This document shows, piece after piece, positions 1 through 8,525 of a stretch of 64,000 nucleotides of DNA; the stretch's first letter is position 1, and each line of letters starts with the position of its first letter. The translations under genes and the position numbers were made by a program. The notes below the pieces were generated by a model. The model worked only from the letters and a program-made list of their open reading frames with translations, searched no databases and was not told the DNA's origin. The stretch is taken from NCBI RefSeq assembly GCF_900111035.1, contig NZ_FOFU01000002.1:434001-498000 (forward strand), in the 5' to 3' direction. Source of the DNA: Treponema bryantii. GTDB lineage: Bacteria > Spirochaetota > Spirochaetia > Treponematales > Treponemataceae.

Positions 1-1
1 A

Positions 2-136
2 GATCACAAATCAATCTTCCCCGCCTGGCATATGAATAAGAAACACTGGATTACAATTCTGCTCACTGCAGTAACTGATTTCAATAAGCTGTGTGAACTA
101 ACAGAAAAGAGTTTTACGCTTGTGAATAAAGCATAA
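2..136 (+). CDS. MmcQ/YjbR family protein, C-terminal end only
   Basis: An open frame enters from the left edge and stops at a TAA; 44 residues are visible. The motif FPAWHMNKKHWITI followed by a helical tail resembles the end of MmcQ/YjbR (DUF419) proteins, small double-wing DNA-binding-like proteins of unclear role. The start lies outside the window. Family call is by resemblance to the conserved HMNKKHW block. Confidence 0.65.
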   Translation, partial: DHKSIFPAWHMNKKHWITILLTAVTDFNKLCELTEKSFTLVNKA

Positions 137-152
137 ATCCGAATCCGATATA

Positions 153-1175
153 CTATAAGCTCTTTTCTTCTTCCAGAATCAGTTTAACATTGTACTTTTC
201 AATGTCTGATAATTTGTCTTCTGAAAAGTTTTTATCTAATGGGTAATAGCCTTTATATTTTCCATCTATTTCCTTAAAGCCAAACCATCCGTATTCTGCA
301 CATTCGACTTCAAACAATTCAATTAAATCTTTTGATTTAAAAGGATAGCCATTAAAAGCATAGATTGCGTTTCTGAGCAAGCGTAACTGAGGCTTTGTAT
401 ACCAGAATAAACTCTGCTTAGTCAATTCCACGTTGCAAGGAACAAATCTCTTTTTTTGCAGAACTCTTGGACCTGTATCGCCAAAAATATTACCCATCAC
501 AATTGTAATGCATTTTGTGTATTCATCCGGTTCAATATTTGTATAAACAGCTTCCCAAACATTGTCACTGACTCTTTTCATTGAACCTTCTTCTGGAAGT
601 GCAAGCTGAATTGGAGAAGAATAGATGAGATTACTCTGGATTCTTACTGTCATCTTTCCAATCGCATTTTTCCAGCTGGAACCGGTGCCATAAAGATACT
701 TTGCTATATTGTAGGATGGAGCTTCGCGACCATAAGTAGCTTTATATGAAATTCTGGTTTTTGTTGTCTTCTTAGAAGGAAACTTAATTGTTCTTACATA
801 TGCATTTTCAAGTTCTGTAGGTTCATTTGAACTCCAGTTCTTCTTAATCGGGTAATCGGTATAACTGGTTTCAACATCATTAGTCCAGCATTTGAAATCA
901 GAAATTGTTCCTTCTCCTCCAATTCCTAAACAGAAAAAAGGAAAACCGATTTCGAGACTGATATCTTTCCCGGTATTGTAAAAAGAGAAATCAACAGTAA
1001 TTTCGTAATCCTTAGGATTTAATACAATGTTTATGATTTCCTCAGACATTTCGACATCAACATTGCCTTCCTTAGTAGGAACAAGTTGGCCGCCTGCCAT
1101 AAAGAAATAAGTATCGTTTGCATAAAGGCTGAAAACCGAAAATAAAAGGCTAAATAATATAATAATTTTTTTCAT
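153..1175 (-). CDS. Exported YARHG-domain protein
   Basis: The protein starts with a clear Sec signal peptide (MKKIIILFSLLFSVFSLYA, then ND). I start at the Met six codons inside the longest frame because it puts the signal peptide at the N-terminus and has a GGAG upstream. The central part is beta-rich and carries no motif I recognise. Near the C-terminus, LRNAIYAFNGYPFKSKDL followed by a WFGF block matches the YARHG domain, an extracellular domain of unknown function common in bacterial envelope proteins. It converges with nothing; TcdA lies upstream on the same strand. Function unknown, probably periplasmic. Confidence 0.8.
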   Translation of the reverse strand: MKKIIILFSLLFSVFSLYANDTYFFMAGGQLVPTKEGNVDVEMSEEIINIVLNPKDYEITVDFSFYNTGKDISLEIGFPFFCLGIGGEGTISDFKCWTNDVETSYTDYPIKKNWSSNEPTELENAYVRTIKFPSKKTTKTRISYKATYGREAPSYNIAKYLYGTGSSWKNAIGKMTVRIQSNLIYSSPIQLALPEEGSMKRVSDNVWEAVYTNIEPDEYTKCITIVMGNIFGDTGPRVLQKKRFVPCNVELTKQSLFWYTKPQLRLLRNAIYAFNGYPFKSKDLIELFEVECAEYGWFGFKEIDGKYKGYYPLDKNFSEDKLSDIEKYNVKLILEEEKSL

Positions 1176-1228
1176 AATTTTTTTTAACTCCATTTTTTAA
1201 TATATAAAATCGAACCTAAACTGTCTAT

Positions 1229-2008
1229 CTATTCTCTAAACAGATCCGTAACATGGAACTGAGTTAAATCTTTTACAACCTCTGCAGCAATAATCATTCC
1301 TGCAACCGAAGGCACGAAGGCATTGCTGCCGGGAGTCTGTTTTTTTGGAGAACCTTTGCGGTCAGGTGTAACTCCGGAAGTATCTTCAAAATCAGGATCA
1401 GCTTCATCGACCTGCGGAGGAATTGCAGTCTCAGTTGAGAACACAACCTTGAGTCGTTTGATGCGTCGCTTCTTAAGTTCGTTTCTCATAACTCGGGCAA
1501 GCGGACACACTGAAGTGCGCGTGATGTCAGCAACCTTGAGCTTAGTCGGGTCAACCTTATTTCCAGCACCCATGCAACTGATAACCGGCTTTTTAAGCGC
1601 CTTTGCACGAGTGATGATTTCAAGTTTTCCGGTCACAGTATCAATGCAATCTACAATATAATCGTACTGAGAAAAATCAAACTGATCGGCAGTGTCGGGC
1701 ATGTAGAAGGTCTTCCATTTTGTTACTTTACAGTCCGGGTTAATGTCATGAATACGCTCTTCGGCAACATCAACCTTGTCCCTGCCGATTGTAGACTGCA
1801 GCGCGTAAAGCTGGCGGTTCAGATTTGAAAGACAGATTTTATCATCATCAACAATATCAATTGCACCAATCCCGGAACGAACCAGAGCCTCAACAACATA
1901 GCTGCCTACCCCGCCAATGCCAAAAACAATAACACGGGCATTGTAGAGTTTTTCCATATTCTCTTTTCCGAATGTAAGTCTGGTTCGTGCAAACTGATTT
2001 GTGTTCAT
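1229..2008 (-). CDS. tcdA: tRNA threonylcarbamoyladenosine dehydratase (TcdA, ThiF/E1-like)
   Basis: TcdA cyclises t6A37 of tRNA to ct6A in an ATP-dependent reaction. The N-terminal Rossmann nucleotide loop VFGIGGVGSYVVEALVRSG (about residues 29-47), DDD and NLNRQ segments, the Asp-Cys motif IVDCID and the late GSNAFVPSVAGMIIA segment are diagnostic for the YgdL/CsdL branch of the ThiF family. Length 259 residues is usual. It follows a ribbon-helix-helix gene by 6 bp on the same strand, so the two are probably cotranscribed. Confidence 0.93.
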   Translation of the reverse strand: MNTNQFARTRLTFGKENMEKLYNARVIVFGIGGVGSYVVEALVRSGIGAIDIVDDDKICLSNLNRQLYALQSTIGRDKVDVAEERIHDINPDCKVTKWKTFYMPDTADQFDFSQYDYIVDCIDTVTGKLEIITRAKALKKPVISCMGAGNKVDPTKLKVADITRTSVCPLARVMRNELKKRRIKRLKVVFSTETAIPPQVDEADPDFEDTSGVTPDRKGSPKKQTPGSNAFVPSVAGMIIAAEVVKDLTQFHVTDLFRE

Positions 2009-2014
2009 ATTAAA

Positions 2015-2248
2015 TTATTTATCAAACTCAGCAGGTTCTGCTGCAGGTACTTTTGCGAGGACATCATTGAACTTATCTTTTGAAGCTCTCTGAGCACGTG
2101 CTTCGAGGTAATGCTGAGTTTCAAAAGCGGCAATCTTTTCTGCTACAGCTGATACGATAAACTGATTAATTGAGATATTGTCCTGATTTGCAATATCTTT
2201 TACAGCTGTGTGATAAGAATCTGGTAATCTTAAGCTCAGTGTACTCAT
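2015..2248 (-). CDS. Ribbon-helix-helix protein, HicB/CopG antitoxin-like
   Basis: A 77-residue protein beginning STLSLRLPDSYHTAVKDIA and continuing with NISINQFIVSAVAEKIAA, which is the beta strand, helix, helix layout of the CopG/Arc/HicB ribbon-helix-helix fold. The acidic, Ala/Pro-rich tail would suit a toxin-binding segment. No toxin gene is next to it: the downstream neighbour is tcdA. It may be an orphan antitoxin or simply a small repressor. Confidence 0.75.
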   Translation of the reverse strand: MSTLSLRLPDSYHTAVKDIANQDNISINQFIVSAVAEKIAAFETQHYLEARAQRASKDKFNDVLAKVPAAEPAEFDK

Positions 2249-2349
2249 ATTTATACCTCATCATTTGAGTTAATCACTACATTGAGTATATGTAATACAT
2301 TAAAGTAAGTCAATTTTTAAGCTGGTTTTCTCATTCTACGAATTTCTTG

Positions 2350-2405
2350 TTGACAAGTTTACTTGGCAGTGTTATAACACTCTTAGTTGCAAAGTATACT
2401 TGGCA
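2350..2405 (+). promoter_or_regulatory. Sigma70 promoter with two XRE-type operators
   Basis: TTGACA (2350-2355), a 17-base spacer and TATAAC (2373-2378) form a near-consensus promoter for the membrane-ferredoxin operon. A direct repeat AAGT(T/A)TACTTGGCA occurs at 2355-2368, overlapping the -35, and again at 2392-2405. The core AAGTATACTT is a perfect palindrome. The operon ends with an XRE repressor gene (3564-3770), which is the natural candidate to bind these sites. Confidence 0.75.
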
Positions 2406-2410
2406 TTGCC

Positions 2411-2435
2411 GGTGGTTGAGCCAGTCGAAACCACC
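2411..2435. repeat. Short palindromic repeat GGTGGTT-N11-AACCACC, copy 1
   Basis: Seven-base arms GGTGGTT and AACCACC flank an 11-base loop. The element lies between the operators and the ribosome binding site of the ferredoxin operon. A second copy with the same arms lies at 38610-38634 inside a coding sequence. It resembles the widely scattered GTTGAG..TCGAAAC type of repeat seen in many bacterial genomes. Confidence 0.75.
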
Positions 2436-2447
2436 ATAGGAGTTACT

Positions 2448-3185
2448 ATGAAATTACAAACCTTTCGCAAATTTCTTATTACATTCTCAATGCTGCTTTT
2501 TCCAGTTACGATTTATTATTTCTCACCCTACCTCATCATTATGGCAGCGATGCAGCATATCATAAACGGAAGCTTTATTGTTTTTACCCTGATGTTTATT
2601 CTTGGAATGTTCTTTGGAAGATTATGGTGCGGCTTCCTTTGTCCTACCGGAGGTTTGAGTGAATGCTTTGAACGCTTCTCTCCAAAAAGTCCGAAGCAAG
2701 GCTGGCGCAATTATCTCAAATATGGAATCTGGGTAATCTGGCTTTCTGGACTGATTATCTGCCATGTACTGGGAAAAGGCGATTACACGATTCAGCCATT
2801 TTTTATGACTGATCATGGGATTTCAATCTCGAACATTTACAGCTATGTAATTTACTATGGAATTGTAATTTTGTTTCTGATTCCAGCAATCATTCACGGA
2901 AAACGGGCTAACTGCCACTACATCTGCTGGATGGCACCCTTTATGATCATGGGGTATAAGGCAGGACGTCTGCTTCATCTGCCACAACTGAAAATTAAAA
3001 CAAAGCACGAGAACTGCATTGGCTGCGGTGCCTGTAACAAAATGTGCCCAATGAGTCTTGATGTAAAAAATTTAGTTGCCGACGTAAAGCATGACGAGCT
3101 TCGCAACGCCGAATGCATCCTCTGCGGAGAATGTATTTCGACTTGTCCTAAAAAGGTTTTAAACTATAAAATTACAAATAAATAA
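2448..3185 (+). CDS. NapH-like polytopic membrane protein with two 4Fe-4S clusters
   Basis: Start chosen at the Met preceded by AGGAGTTACT. The 245-residue protein has about four or five hydrophobic segments with the GFLCPTGG motif typical of NapH/CcoG/NosR-type membrane ferredoxins, then a C-terminal soluble part with two cluster motifs, CIGCGACNKMCP and CILCGECISTCP. Such proteins pass electrons between the quinol pool or flavoproteins and periplasmic or cytoplasmic partners. It heads an operon with a DUF6442 membrane protein and an XRE regulator. Partner unknown. Confidence 0.85.
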   Translation: MKLQTFRKFLITFSMLLFPVTIYYFSPYLIIMAAMQHIINGSFIVFTLMFILGMFFGRLWCGFLCPTGGLSECFERFSPKSPKQGWRNYLKYGIWVIWLSGLIICHVLGKGDYTIQPFFMTDHGISISNIYSYVIYYGIVILFLIPAIIHGKRANCHYICWMAPFMIMGYKAGRLLHLPQLKIKTKHENCIGCGACNKMCPMSLDVKNLVADVKHDELRNAECILCGECISTCPKKVLNYKITNK

Positions 3186-3225
3186 GGAGCAACCGCTAAC
3201 GCGGAGTTTATAAGGAGAACGAAAA

Positions 3226-3552
3226 ATGACAAAAGAAGAAATCCTTGAACAAAGCAGAAAAGAAAACAACGATAAAGACGTATTTGATTTAGAGGTTCAG
3301 AAAACAGCGGCCACAGCAGCATTCTTTTCTTCATTCGGATTGTGTGCTTTTGTTTCAATCCTCAGCTGGATATTCACAAAGCGAGTAAGCGTTCAGTGCT
3401 GGATGATTTTCTTCGGTATGCTCACAGTTGCTTTTTGCGTAAAGTTTTTCAAGATGAAAAAACTGCATGAACTTTTTGTTGCGCTCGGCTATCTTGCCAT
3501 TTTTATTTTGCTGACAGCAGTATTCATTCTGCAGCTGACAGGCCGCCTTTAA
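3226..3552 (+). CDS. DUF6442-like small membrane protein
   Basis: The 108-residue protein begins with a charged stretch MTKEEILEQSRKENNDKD and then has three or four hydrophobic segments. This arrangement (polar N-terminus with EEIL..SRKEN) is the DUF6442 pattern and is commonly found next to a small XRE regulator, as here (12 bp downstream). Good RBS AAGGAGAAC. Function unknown. Confidence 0.75.
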   Translation: MTKEEILEQSRKENNDKDVFDLEVQKTAATAAFFSSFGLCAFVSILSWIFTKRVSVQCWMIFFGMLTVAFCVKFFKMKKLHELFVALGYLAIFILLTAVFILQLTGRL

Positions 3553-3563
3553 GGAGATTTAGA

Positions 3564-3770
3564 ATGAATGACACACTTGTTTTAAAAAATCATCTTAAAG
3601 AAATCCGAAGTGAAAAAAATCTTTCTCAGAATGCACTTGCAGAAATGGTAGGCGTTTCGCGCAACACAATCAGTTCCATAGAAACCGGCCAGTTCTGCCC
3701 TACAGCAAAGCTCGCCCTGATTTTATGCGTTGCGCTCGATAAGAAGTTTGAAGAGATTTTTTATTTTTAA
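3564..3770 (+). CDS. XRE-family helix-turn-helix regulator
   Basis: A 68-residue single-domain Cro/C1 protein: LSQNALAEMVGVSRNTISSIETG is the HTH. RBS AAGGAG 8 bp upstream. It closes the operon whose promoter carries two AAGTNTACTTGGCA direct repeats, so it likely autoregulates. This YozG-like small family usually ends in FEEIF as here. Confidence 0.88.
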   Translation: MNDTLVLKNHLKEIRSEKNLSQNALAEMVGVSRNTISSIETGQFCPTAKLALILCVALDKKFEEIFYF

Positions 3771-3772
3771 GA

Positions 3773-3846
3773 AGGGGAAAGCCTTCCCCTGTCTCCAGCC
3801 CGCAAGCGGTCTTACGCCACCCCTTCTAACGGGGGCCAGCCCCCGT
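3773..3846. terminator. GC-rich double hairpin after the XRE operon
   Basis: Two stems lie in an unusually GC-rich stretch. The first is GGGGAA/TTCCCC with a 4-base loop (3774-3789). The second is ACGGGGGC/GCCCCCGT with a 2-base loop (3829-3846). No long T run follows, so the second could be a REP-like intergenic repeat rather than a classic intrinsic terminator. The following gene is on the opposite strand and converges, so the place suits a bidirectional transcription block. Confidence 0.5.
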
Positions 3847-3872
3847 AACGCCCCCTAAAATTATCTGTACAA

Positions 3873-4733
3873 TTACACAGTTATATTGCGTGTTATTTTT
3901 TTATCTAAATACATTTCATACAAAATATCACCATCAAAGCCTATAATTGATATTTCATACTCTTTATTATCTTTTGTTTTAAGTCTTAACTTTGATAGCC
4001 CTGTTCTTTTTCTCAATTTTTTAATTTCTGTAATTTCAGAAAATGGTACATAAAGATTCAGAAAGTGAAAACCATCTTTATCTATGTATTCATATTCAAG
4101 ATCCGAATGCTTTATTCTTCTGAATGACAAAATAAAAGCAAATAATGATATTGTAGCTAACAAACCTGTAATACCCAGAAATAAATAAATAAAATAGCCT
4201 TTAGATCTTTCTACATAAAGGTTTAAAAAGCATAATGATGAACCCAAAAATATAAACAATACATCTCTTTTAGTGTTTTTATGTCTTTCTGTAATATGAA
4301 TAAATCGTTTAGAGTTTTCAAATTCCAGGAATTTCTTATTGTAAATATTTTCAATGCTGTTATTAAAAAAGTATTCCAGGAGTTGAGCTATATTTTTATC
4401 ATGAAATACTTTTATTGTTTCTTTTGGAAATTTAAATGAAAATACAGGCTTACTTGCATTCTCTGATACTAACACTTTCTCCAGTTCATCAAATAAATAT
4501 GTTTGCGTTCTAAATAATTTTTTTATAATCAGAGAATCATTATCTATTTTATATTTATACCAGATATATCTTTTTTCTATTATTATGTAAGGAATTGCAC
4601 AAAGAAAAAGAATTGAAAACGCAACCGGATATAGTTTTTCGACAAATCCAAATACAGACAAAGCTGGCATAATAATCAAGCAAAGCAAGTAAATTATCTG
4701 CTCTTTTGTTGTATAACCAATGTATTTTTTCAT
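3873..4733 (-). CDS. Uncharacterised membrane protein, possibly two PH-like modules
   Basis: The 286-residue protein has two hydrophobic hairpins (about residues 10-50 and 150-205). Each is followed by a strand-rich soluble part: the first contains YKYKIDNDSLIIKKLFRTQ, the second YEYIDKDGFHFLNLYVPFSE. That layout recalls bacterial PH-domain (YdbT/YcxB-like) membrane proteins, but no motif is decisive. It lies 41 bp downstream of the large lipoprotein gene on the same strand and may be cotranscribed. Confidence 0.6.
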   Translation of the reverse strand: MKKYIGYTTKEQIIYLLCLIIMPALSVFGFVEKLYPVAFSILFLCAIPYIIIEKRYIWYKYKIDNDSLIIKKLFRTQTYLFDELEKVLVSENASKPVFSFKFPKETIKVFHDKNIAQLLEYFFNNSIENIYNKKFLEFENSKRFIHITERHKNTKRDVLFIFLGSSLCFLNLYVERSKGYFIYLFLGITGLLATISLFAFILSFRRIKHSDLEYEYIDKDGFHFLNLYVPFSEITEIKKLRKRTGLSKLRLKTKDNKEYEISIIGFDGDILYEMYLDKKITRNITV

Positions 4734-4774
4734 TTTTTACTCCAGATACGCTGCAGAATCTTGTACAAAAAATC

Positions 4775-6589
4775 TTAGAAACCAAGTTTTGTCTGGATTC
4801 TAAAAAATTCTTCAGGACTTACTTCCATCGATCTTTTATATAACTTTTTTAAAGTTTCTGCATTTTGCTTTTTGTCAGTATTGTATCGTTTGTATGAAGT
4901 TGCCAGAATTGAACTAAAACATGTATCCTGGTATTTTGTTCCAGGATATACTTCTTGAATTGTAAGTCGAATTTTTGTTGTTGGTTTTTCAAGAATTACT
5001 TTATTGAAATATACATAATCATCAAAGGAAATCGATTTTGTAATATCATTGTCCAAATCTTCTAATTTAAAAGTTTTTACACGGGCATTCTCTTTATAAA
5101 GCTTCATGTTATTAATATCTGAGTATCCATTAATCAGTTCAAGTTCAATTACAGGTTCTGTAAATTCAACTGTAATGAATTCTCCAATACCGTTTCCATC
5201 AACTCCTTCTACCCATGGAATATGATTATAGTTCCACCAGTATGGATGACATCTACAACCTACTTCAAAGGCTTTACCTAAATTGTCAGGAGTATATTTT
5301 ATAATGCGTCCTTTTATTGTTTCCTCAAAAGAAGATGAAGCTGAAATTGATTTAATATTTCCATTATGAAAACCTTCAGTTCTATCTGAATCATCATAAG
5401 TGTTTTCTCCATCGTTTTTAAAATCCCTGAAGACCTGATTAATTCCACCTGTTATGAACAACATAGAATACTGATTGTATTTACATTTCAAGTAACCGTC
5501 CTTATCTATTGCCAGACAAGATCTTGGAAGTACTGTATATAAACCAAGATATCCAGTTACAAACCATATATTATTATCATCATAAAAGAAATAAGATTCT
5601 GCATCCGGTTCAATATCAAAACAATCTAATACAGCAGGTAAATTATCTGTATCAGCTTGAACAATTTGTACTACACCTGCTTCTTCAAGTTTATCTATAA
5701 ATGATGCAAAGCGTTTTTTTGATACATCTTCTTTATCAAACCTGCTTGTTGCTTTTCTATTTATCCACCCGTATTTTGAATCAGTAAGATTGTCGATTCT
5801 TACATAATACCAGACTTCCTCTTGTTTATCCGTTGCGACATATGTTGCCCTTGTCTGAAGACGCACACCTTCAGCAACAGGAATAGAAAACTTCTTATTT
5901 ATAATTTTGAGTTTCTGATTAAAATTTCTTCTATCATTTGAATAACTAAAATCAGCGATTGGGTTCTTTGTTATAAATATTTTATTGCTTGAAGAATCCG
6001 GGGCTTCAAAAAAATACGTTTCTTCTGAAACTGTTATATTTATATGAGAACAAGTAACATCGTAATTATTTATTTTAAAATTATTTAGAGCCTTTGATCT
6101 GCTATCATCTATAAAAGAAAATCCATTTATTACATATGTTCCTGATTTTTGTTCCTCTAAATCAAAACCTTCTGGCTCCCATATTAAGAAAGAATTGTCT
6201 TTATTAGGAAACAGAATCTTCTGCCATTTTGAAATATATTCAGGATCAGATTCATCTGCAATGTACTCCGGATATTCCAGATGAATTTCATCTTTTGTCA
6301 TTCGAAGATTTCCTCTCATCAATGGAATTCCATTTTGTTGAAATTCATAAACTGCTGATGTATCATCATCTGTCTTTGGGCCATTAAAAACTATCTGTGA
6401 AACAACCCCATCATCATCAATATATTTTAATTTTCTTGTTCTTGATGGAATGGTTATAAACTGTTGTGAAGCTTGATCACTAGATTCAACTTTTATTTCT
6501 TCTGTAAGAATATTAGATGATTCAGTTTTTTTTGTGCATCCAAAAGCAAATATACAGATAAATAAAATAATAAATAATTTATTTTTCAT
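4775..6589 (-). CDS. Lipoprotein with NADase-type glycan-binding domain
   Basis: The lipobox is visible: MKNKLFIILFICIFAFGC with Cys18, followed by KKTESSN. Residues about 240-275 (RATYVATDKQEEVWYYVRI) look like an SH3-like fold. The C-terminal part contains GKAFEVGCRCHPYWWNYNHIPWV and a beta-sandwich segment with ELELINGY, the hallmark of the discoidin-like domain named NADase-type glycan-binding, frequent in Treponema lipoproteins. No catalytic domain is obvious. Surface or periplasmic, probably glycan-binding. Confidence 0.75.
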   Translation of the reverse strand: MKNKLFIILFICIFAFGCTKKTESSNILTEEIKVESSDQASQQFITIPSRTRKLKYIDDDGVVSQIVFNGPKTDDDTSAVYEFQQNGIPLMRGNLRMTKDEIHLEYPEYIADESDPEYISKWQKILFPNKDNSFLIWEPEGFDLEEQKSGTYVINGFSFIDDSRSKALNNFKINNYDVTCSHINITVSEETYFFEAPDSSSNKIFITKNPIADFSYSNDRRNFNQKLKIINKKFSIPVAEGVRLQTRATYVATDKQEEVWYYVRIDNLTDSKYGWINRKATSRFDKEDVSKKRFASFIDKLEEAGVVQIVQADTDNLPAVLDCFDIEPDAESYFFYDDNNIWFVTGYLGLYTVLPRSCLAIDKDGYLKCKYNQYSMLFITGGINQVFRDFKNDGENTYDDSDRTEGFHNGNIKSISASSSFEETIKGRIIKYTPDNLGKAFEVGCRCHPYWWNYNHIPWVEGVDGNGIGEFITVEFTEPVIELELINGYSDINNMKLYKENARVKTFKLEDLDNDITKSISFDDYVYFNKVILEKPTTKIRLTIQEVYPGTKYQDTCFSSILATSYKRYNTDKKQNAETLKKLYKRSMEVSPEEFFRIQTKLGF

Positions 6590-6731
6590 TTTTCTTTCCT
6601 TTGCGCCTTAGTACAGACATTTACATATTTTCTTCTAAAATATTTTACCATAGTTTTTTACACGATGTAAAACATCGGAAAGATCTATATAATTTCATAT
6701 TATTGCTTTCTCCTAGATTGAAATATAAAAG

Positions 6732-6758
6732 ATTTGTATAGATTTATTCTTTCTTTTT
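6732..6758 (+). promoter_or_regulatory. Upstream element GTATAGATTTAT, copy A
   Basis: First of three copies of a conserved upstream block with core TTGTATAGATTTATTCTTT (others at 9727-9753 and 28886-28912). All three precede a head, or the intact copy, of the same gene family. The spacing to the start codon is similar in the two copies that keep a start codon, so this is likely a promoter or operator. Confidence 0.6.
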
Positions 6759-6784
6759 AAAAGTGAGAAGATTATTATAAAAAT

Positions 6785-6895
6785 ATGGCTGATTTCTTTT
6801 CAATGTCTGCAATCTCACAGGAACGTCACTTTGAATTAGTTAATGATAAATCTGATAATTATGATGTTCCTCTTTCTTCATTCTGGTTTTCTTGA
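6785..6895 (+). pseudogene. Truncated N-terminus of a paralogue of the glycosidase-like protein
   Basis: A 36-codon frame MADFFSMSAISQERHFELV... aligns with the start of the protein at 28939 (MVEFLKLSAVSKKRHLELV), including the following KSDNYD / KSDIYD. It then ends in an unrelated SSFWFS and a TGA. With the shared upstream block it is a decayed second copy of the head of that gene. Confidence 0.7.
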
Positions 6896-6942
6896 TACTA
6901 AGCTATGCTAAAATATATTCAATCTAATTTAAGGAGTCATTT

Positions 6943-7470
6943 ATGAACGAAATTATCAAAGCAATGAAAGAACGCAGAAGTATCCGCAAGTTTAAGGTAG
7001 AGCTTCCATCAAAAGCAGATCTTGAGCAGATCGTTGAAGCTGGACTTTATGCCGCAAGCGGAATGGGAAAACAGGCTACAAAAGTCATCGTTGTAACAGA
7101 CAAAAAGCTTCGTGATAAAATCATGGAAATGAACCGCAAAGTTGGCGGATGGGACAAAGGTTTTGATCCTTTTTATGGAGCTCCGGTAATGATCATTGTT
7201 CTTGGAGAACTCGAGAATGGTAACCGTGTTTATGACGGCTCGCTTGTAATGGGAAATCTTATGCTTGCAGCTCACTCTCTTGGACTCGGAAGCATCTGGA
7301 TCCACCGTGCAAAGCAGGAGTTTGAAAGTGATGAAGGAAAAGAAATCCTGAAAGAACTCGGCATCGAAGGTGAATGGGAAGGTATCGGCCACTGCGCTGT
7401 AGGCTACATGGATTGCGAACTTCCACCACCTCCTGCTCGCAAAGAAGGCCGCGTTGTCTGGGCAGAATAA
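6943..7470 (+). CDS. Nitroreductase family flavoprotein
   Basis: The start has RBS AAGGAG. The N-terminus AMKERRSIRKFK contains the RRSIR(K/N)(F/Y) FMN-phosphate motif of nitroreductases. PVMIIVLGE and GLGSIWIHRA are also family blocks. The 175-residue length is the short NfnB-like form. FMN-dependent NAD(P)H oxidoreductase, substrate unknown. The azlC-like gene begins 8 bp downstream, so the three genes to 8525 probably form an operon. Confidence 0.9.
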   Translation: MNEIIKAMKERRSIRKFKVELPSKADLEQIVEAGLYAASGMGKQATKVIVVTDKKLRDKIMEMNRKVGGWDKGFDPFYGAPVMIIVLGELENGNRVYDGSLVMGNLMLAAHSLGLGSIWIHRAKQEFESDEGKEILKELGIEGEWEGIGHCAVGYMDCELPPPPARKEGRVVWAE

Positions 7471-7477
7471 ATCCATT

Positions 7478-8203
7478 ATGTTCAGACAAATGAAAAAATT
7501 CGATAGAAAAACCGTAATAGAATCTTTTCGAACTTCCATTCCGATTATGGTAACCTTTGTTGTTATAGGAATTGGATATGGAATTCTTATGCAGAAGCAC
7601 GGCTTTGGACCTCTGTGGTCTTTGCTCTCTGGTTTTGTTATTTACAGCGGAACAGCTCAGTTTGTAAGCGTTGCGATGCTTGCTGATTCTTCTTTTTTTA
7701 TGGCTGCAGTTACTGCACTGATGATCAGTGCACGCCATATCTTTTTCAGCATTTCCATGATTGGCAGATACAAAAACGAGGGCCACAGAAAATGGTATCT
7801 TTATTACGCTCTGTGCGATGAAACCTATGCCATGCTGAGCAAAGATAAAATGCCCGAGGGCGTGAACGTCAGCTTGTACCGTGTGCTGGTAACCGCCTTA
7901 AATCAGTCATCATGGATTATCGGTTCTGTACTTGGCGGCCTGCTCGGCTCGCTGCTGGAGTTTGATTCAACCGGAATTGATTTTGCGATGACGGCTCTGT
8001 TCACAACTGTATTCATCGAACAATGGCTTTCTTCAAAATGTCACATTCCATCAATACTTGGTGTTGCCGCTACTCTGATCTGCCGCCTTCTGTTTGGAAG
8101 AGATTTATTTCTGATTCCTTCAATGGTGGTCATAATTATTGTGCTGACACTCTTACGTAAAAAAATCGAACCAGAAGGAGAACTGAACGATGAGCGACTT
8201 TAA
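7478..8203 (+). CDS. azlC: AzlC-like branched-chain amino acid exporter subunit
   Basis: A polytopic protein with about six to eight hydrophobic segments. SFRTSIPIMVTFVVIGIGYGIL, FVIYSGTAQFVSVAML and ISARHIFFSISM are the AzlC signature. An ATG at 7478 is preferred over an upstream TTG inside the nitroreductase gene. AzlC with AzlD exports branched-chain amino acids and analogues; azlD follows with a 14-bp overlap, as usual. Confidence 0.9.
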   Translation: MFRQMKKFDRKTVIESFRTSIPIMVTFVVIGIGYGILMQKHGFGPLWSLLSGFVIYSGTAQFVSVAMLADSSFFMAAVTALMISARHIFFSISMIGRYKNEGHRKWYLYYALCDETYAMLSKDKMPEGVNVSLYRVLVTALNQSSWIIGSVLGGLLGSLLEFDSTGIDFAMTALFTTVFIEQWLSSKCHIPSILGVAATLICRLLFGRDLFLIPSMVVIIIVLTLLRKKIEPEGELNDERL

Positions 8204-8525
8204 GCATTCCTTAATTATAATTCTTGTCATGGGTGTCGTTACGCTTGCTACAAGAATTCTTCCTGTTCTGATTTTTGGACGGAATGAAAAAATCCCGAAA
8301 TACATTATGTATCTCGGAAAAGTTGTTCCTTATACTGCAATGGGACTTTTAATTGTCTATTGTTTTAAAGATGTCTCTGTAGTCCAGGCACCGCATGCAA
8401 TTCCAGAACTGATTGCCATGACCGTCGTAATCGCTTCATACCTTTGGAAACGCAATGCAATTTTCAGCGTGGTCATTGGAACTGTGCTTTACATGCTGCT
8501 GGTGCAGCTGGTATTCACTGTCTGA
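8190..8525 (+). CDS. azlD: AzlD-like small membrane subunit
   Basis: The 111-residue protein has four hydrophobic segments and the AzlD motifs VTLATRILPVLIF and YLGKVVPYTAMGLLIVY. It starts inside azlC with RBS AAGGAG, so translation is coupled. The last 37 bases overlap tail-to-tail with the APH-like gene on the other strand. Confidence 0.9.
   Translation: MSDFKHSLIIILVMGVVTLATRILPVLIFGRNEKIPKYIMYLGKVVPYTAMGLLIVYCFKDVSVVQAPHAIPELIAMTVVIASYLWKRNAIFSVVIGTVLYMLLVQLVFTV

Noticed and set aside
1323-1661. Plus-strand 112-codon frame.
   Set aside because: Antisense of tcdA.
7009-7786. Long minus-strand frames opposite the nitroreductase and azlC genes.
   Set aside because: Both plus-strand genes carry family signatures and ribosome binding sites; the opposite frames do not.
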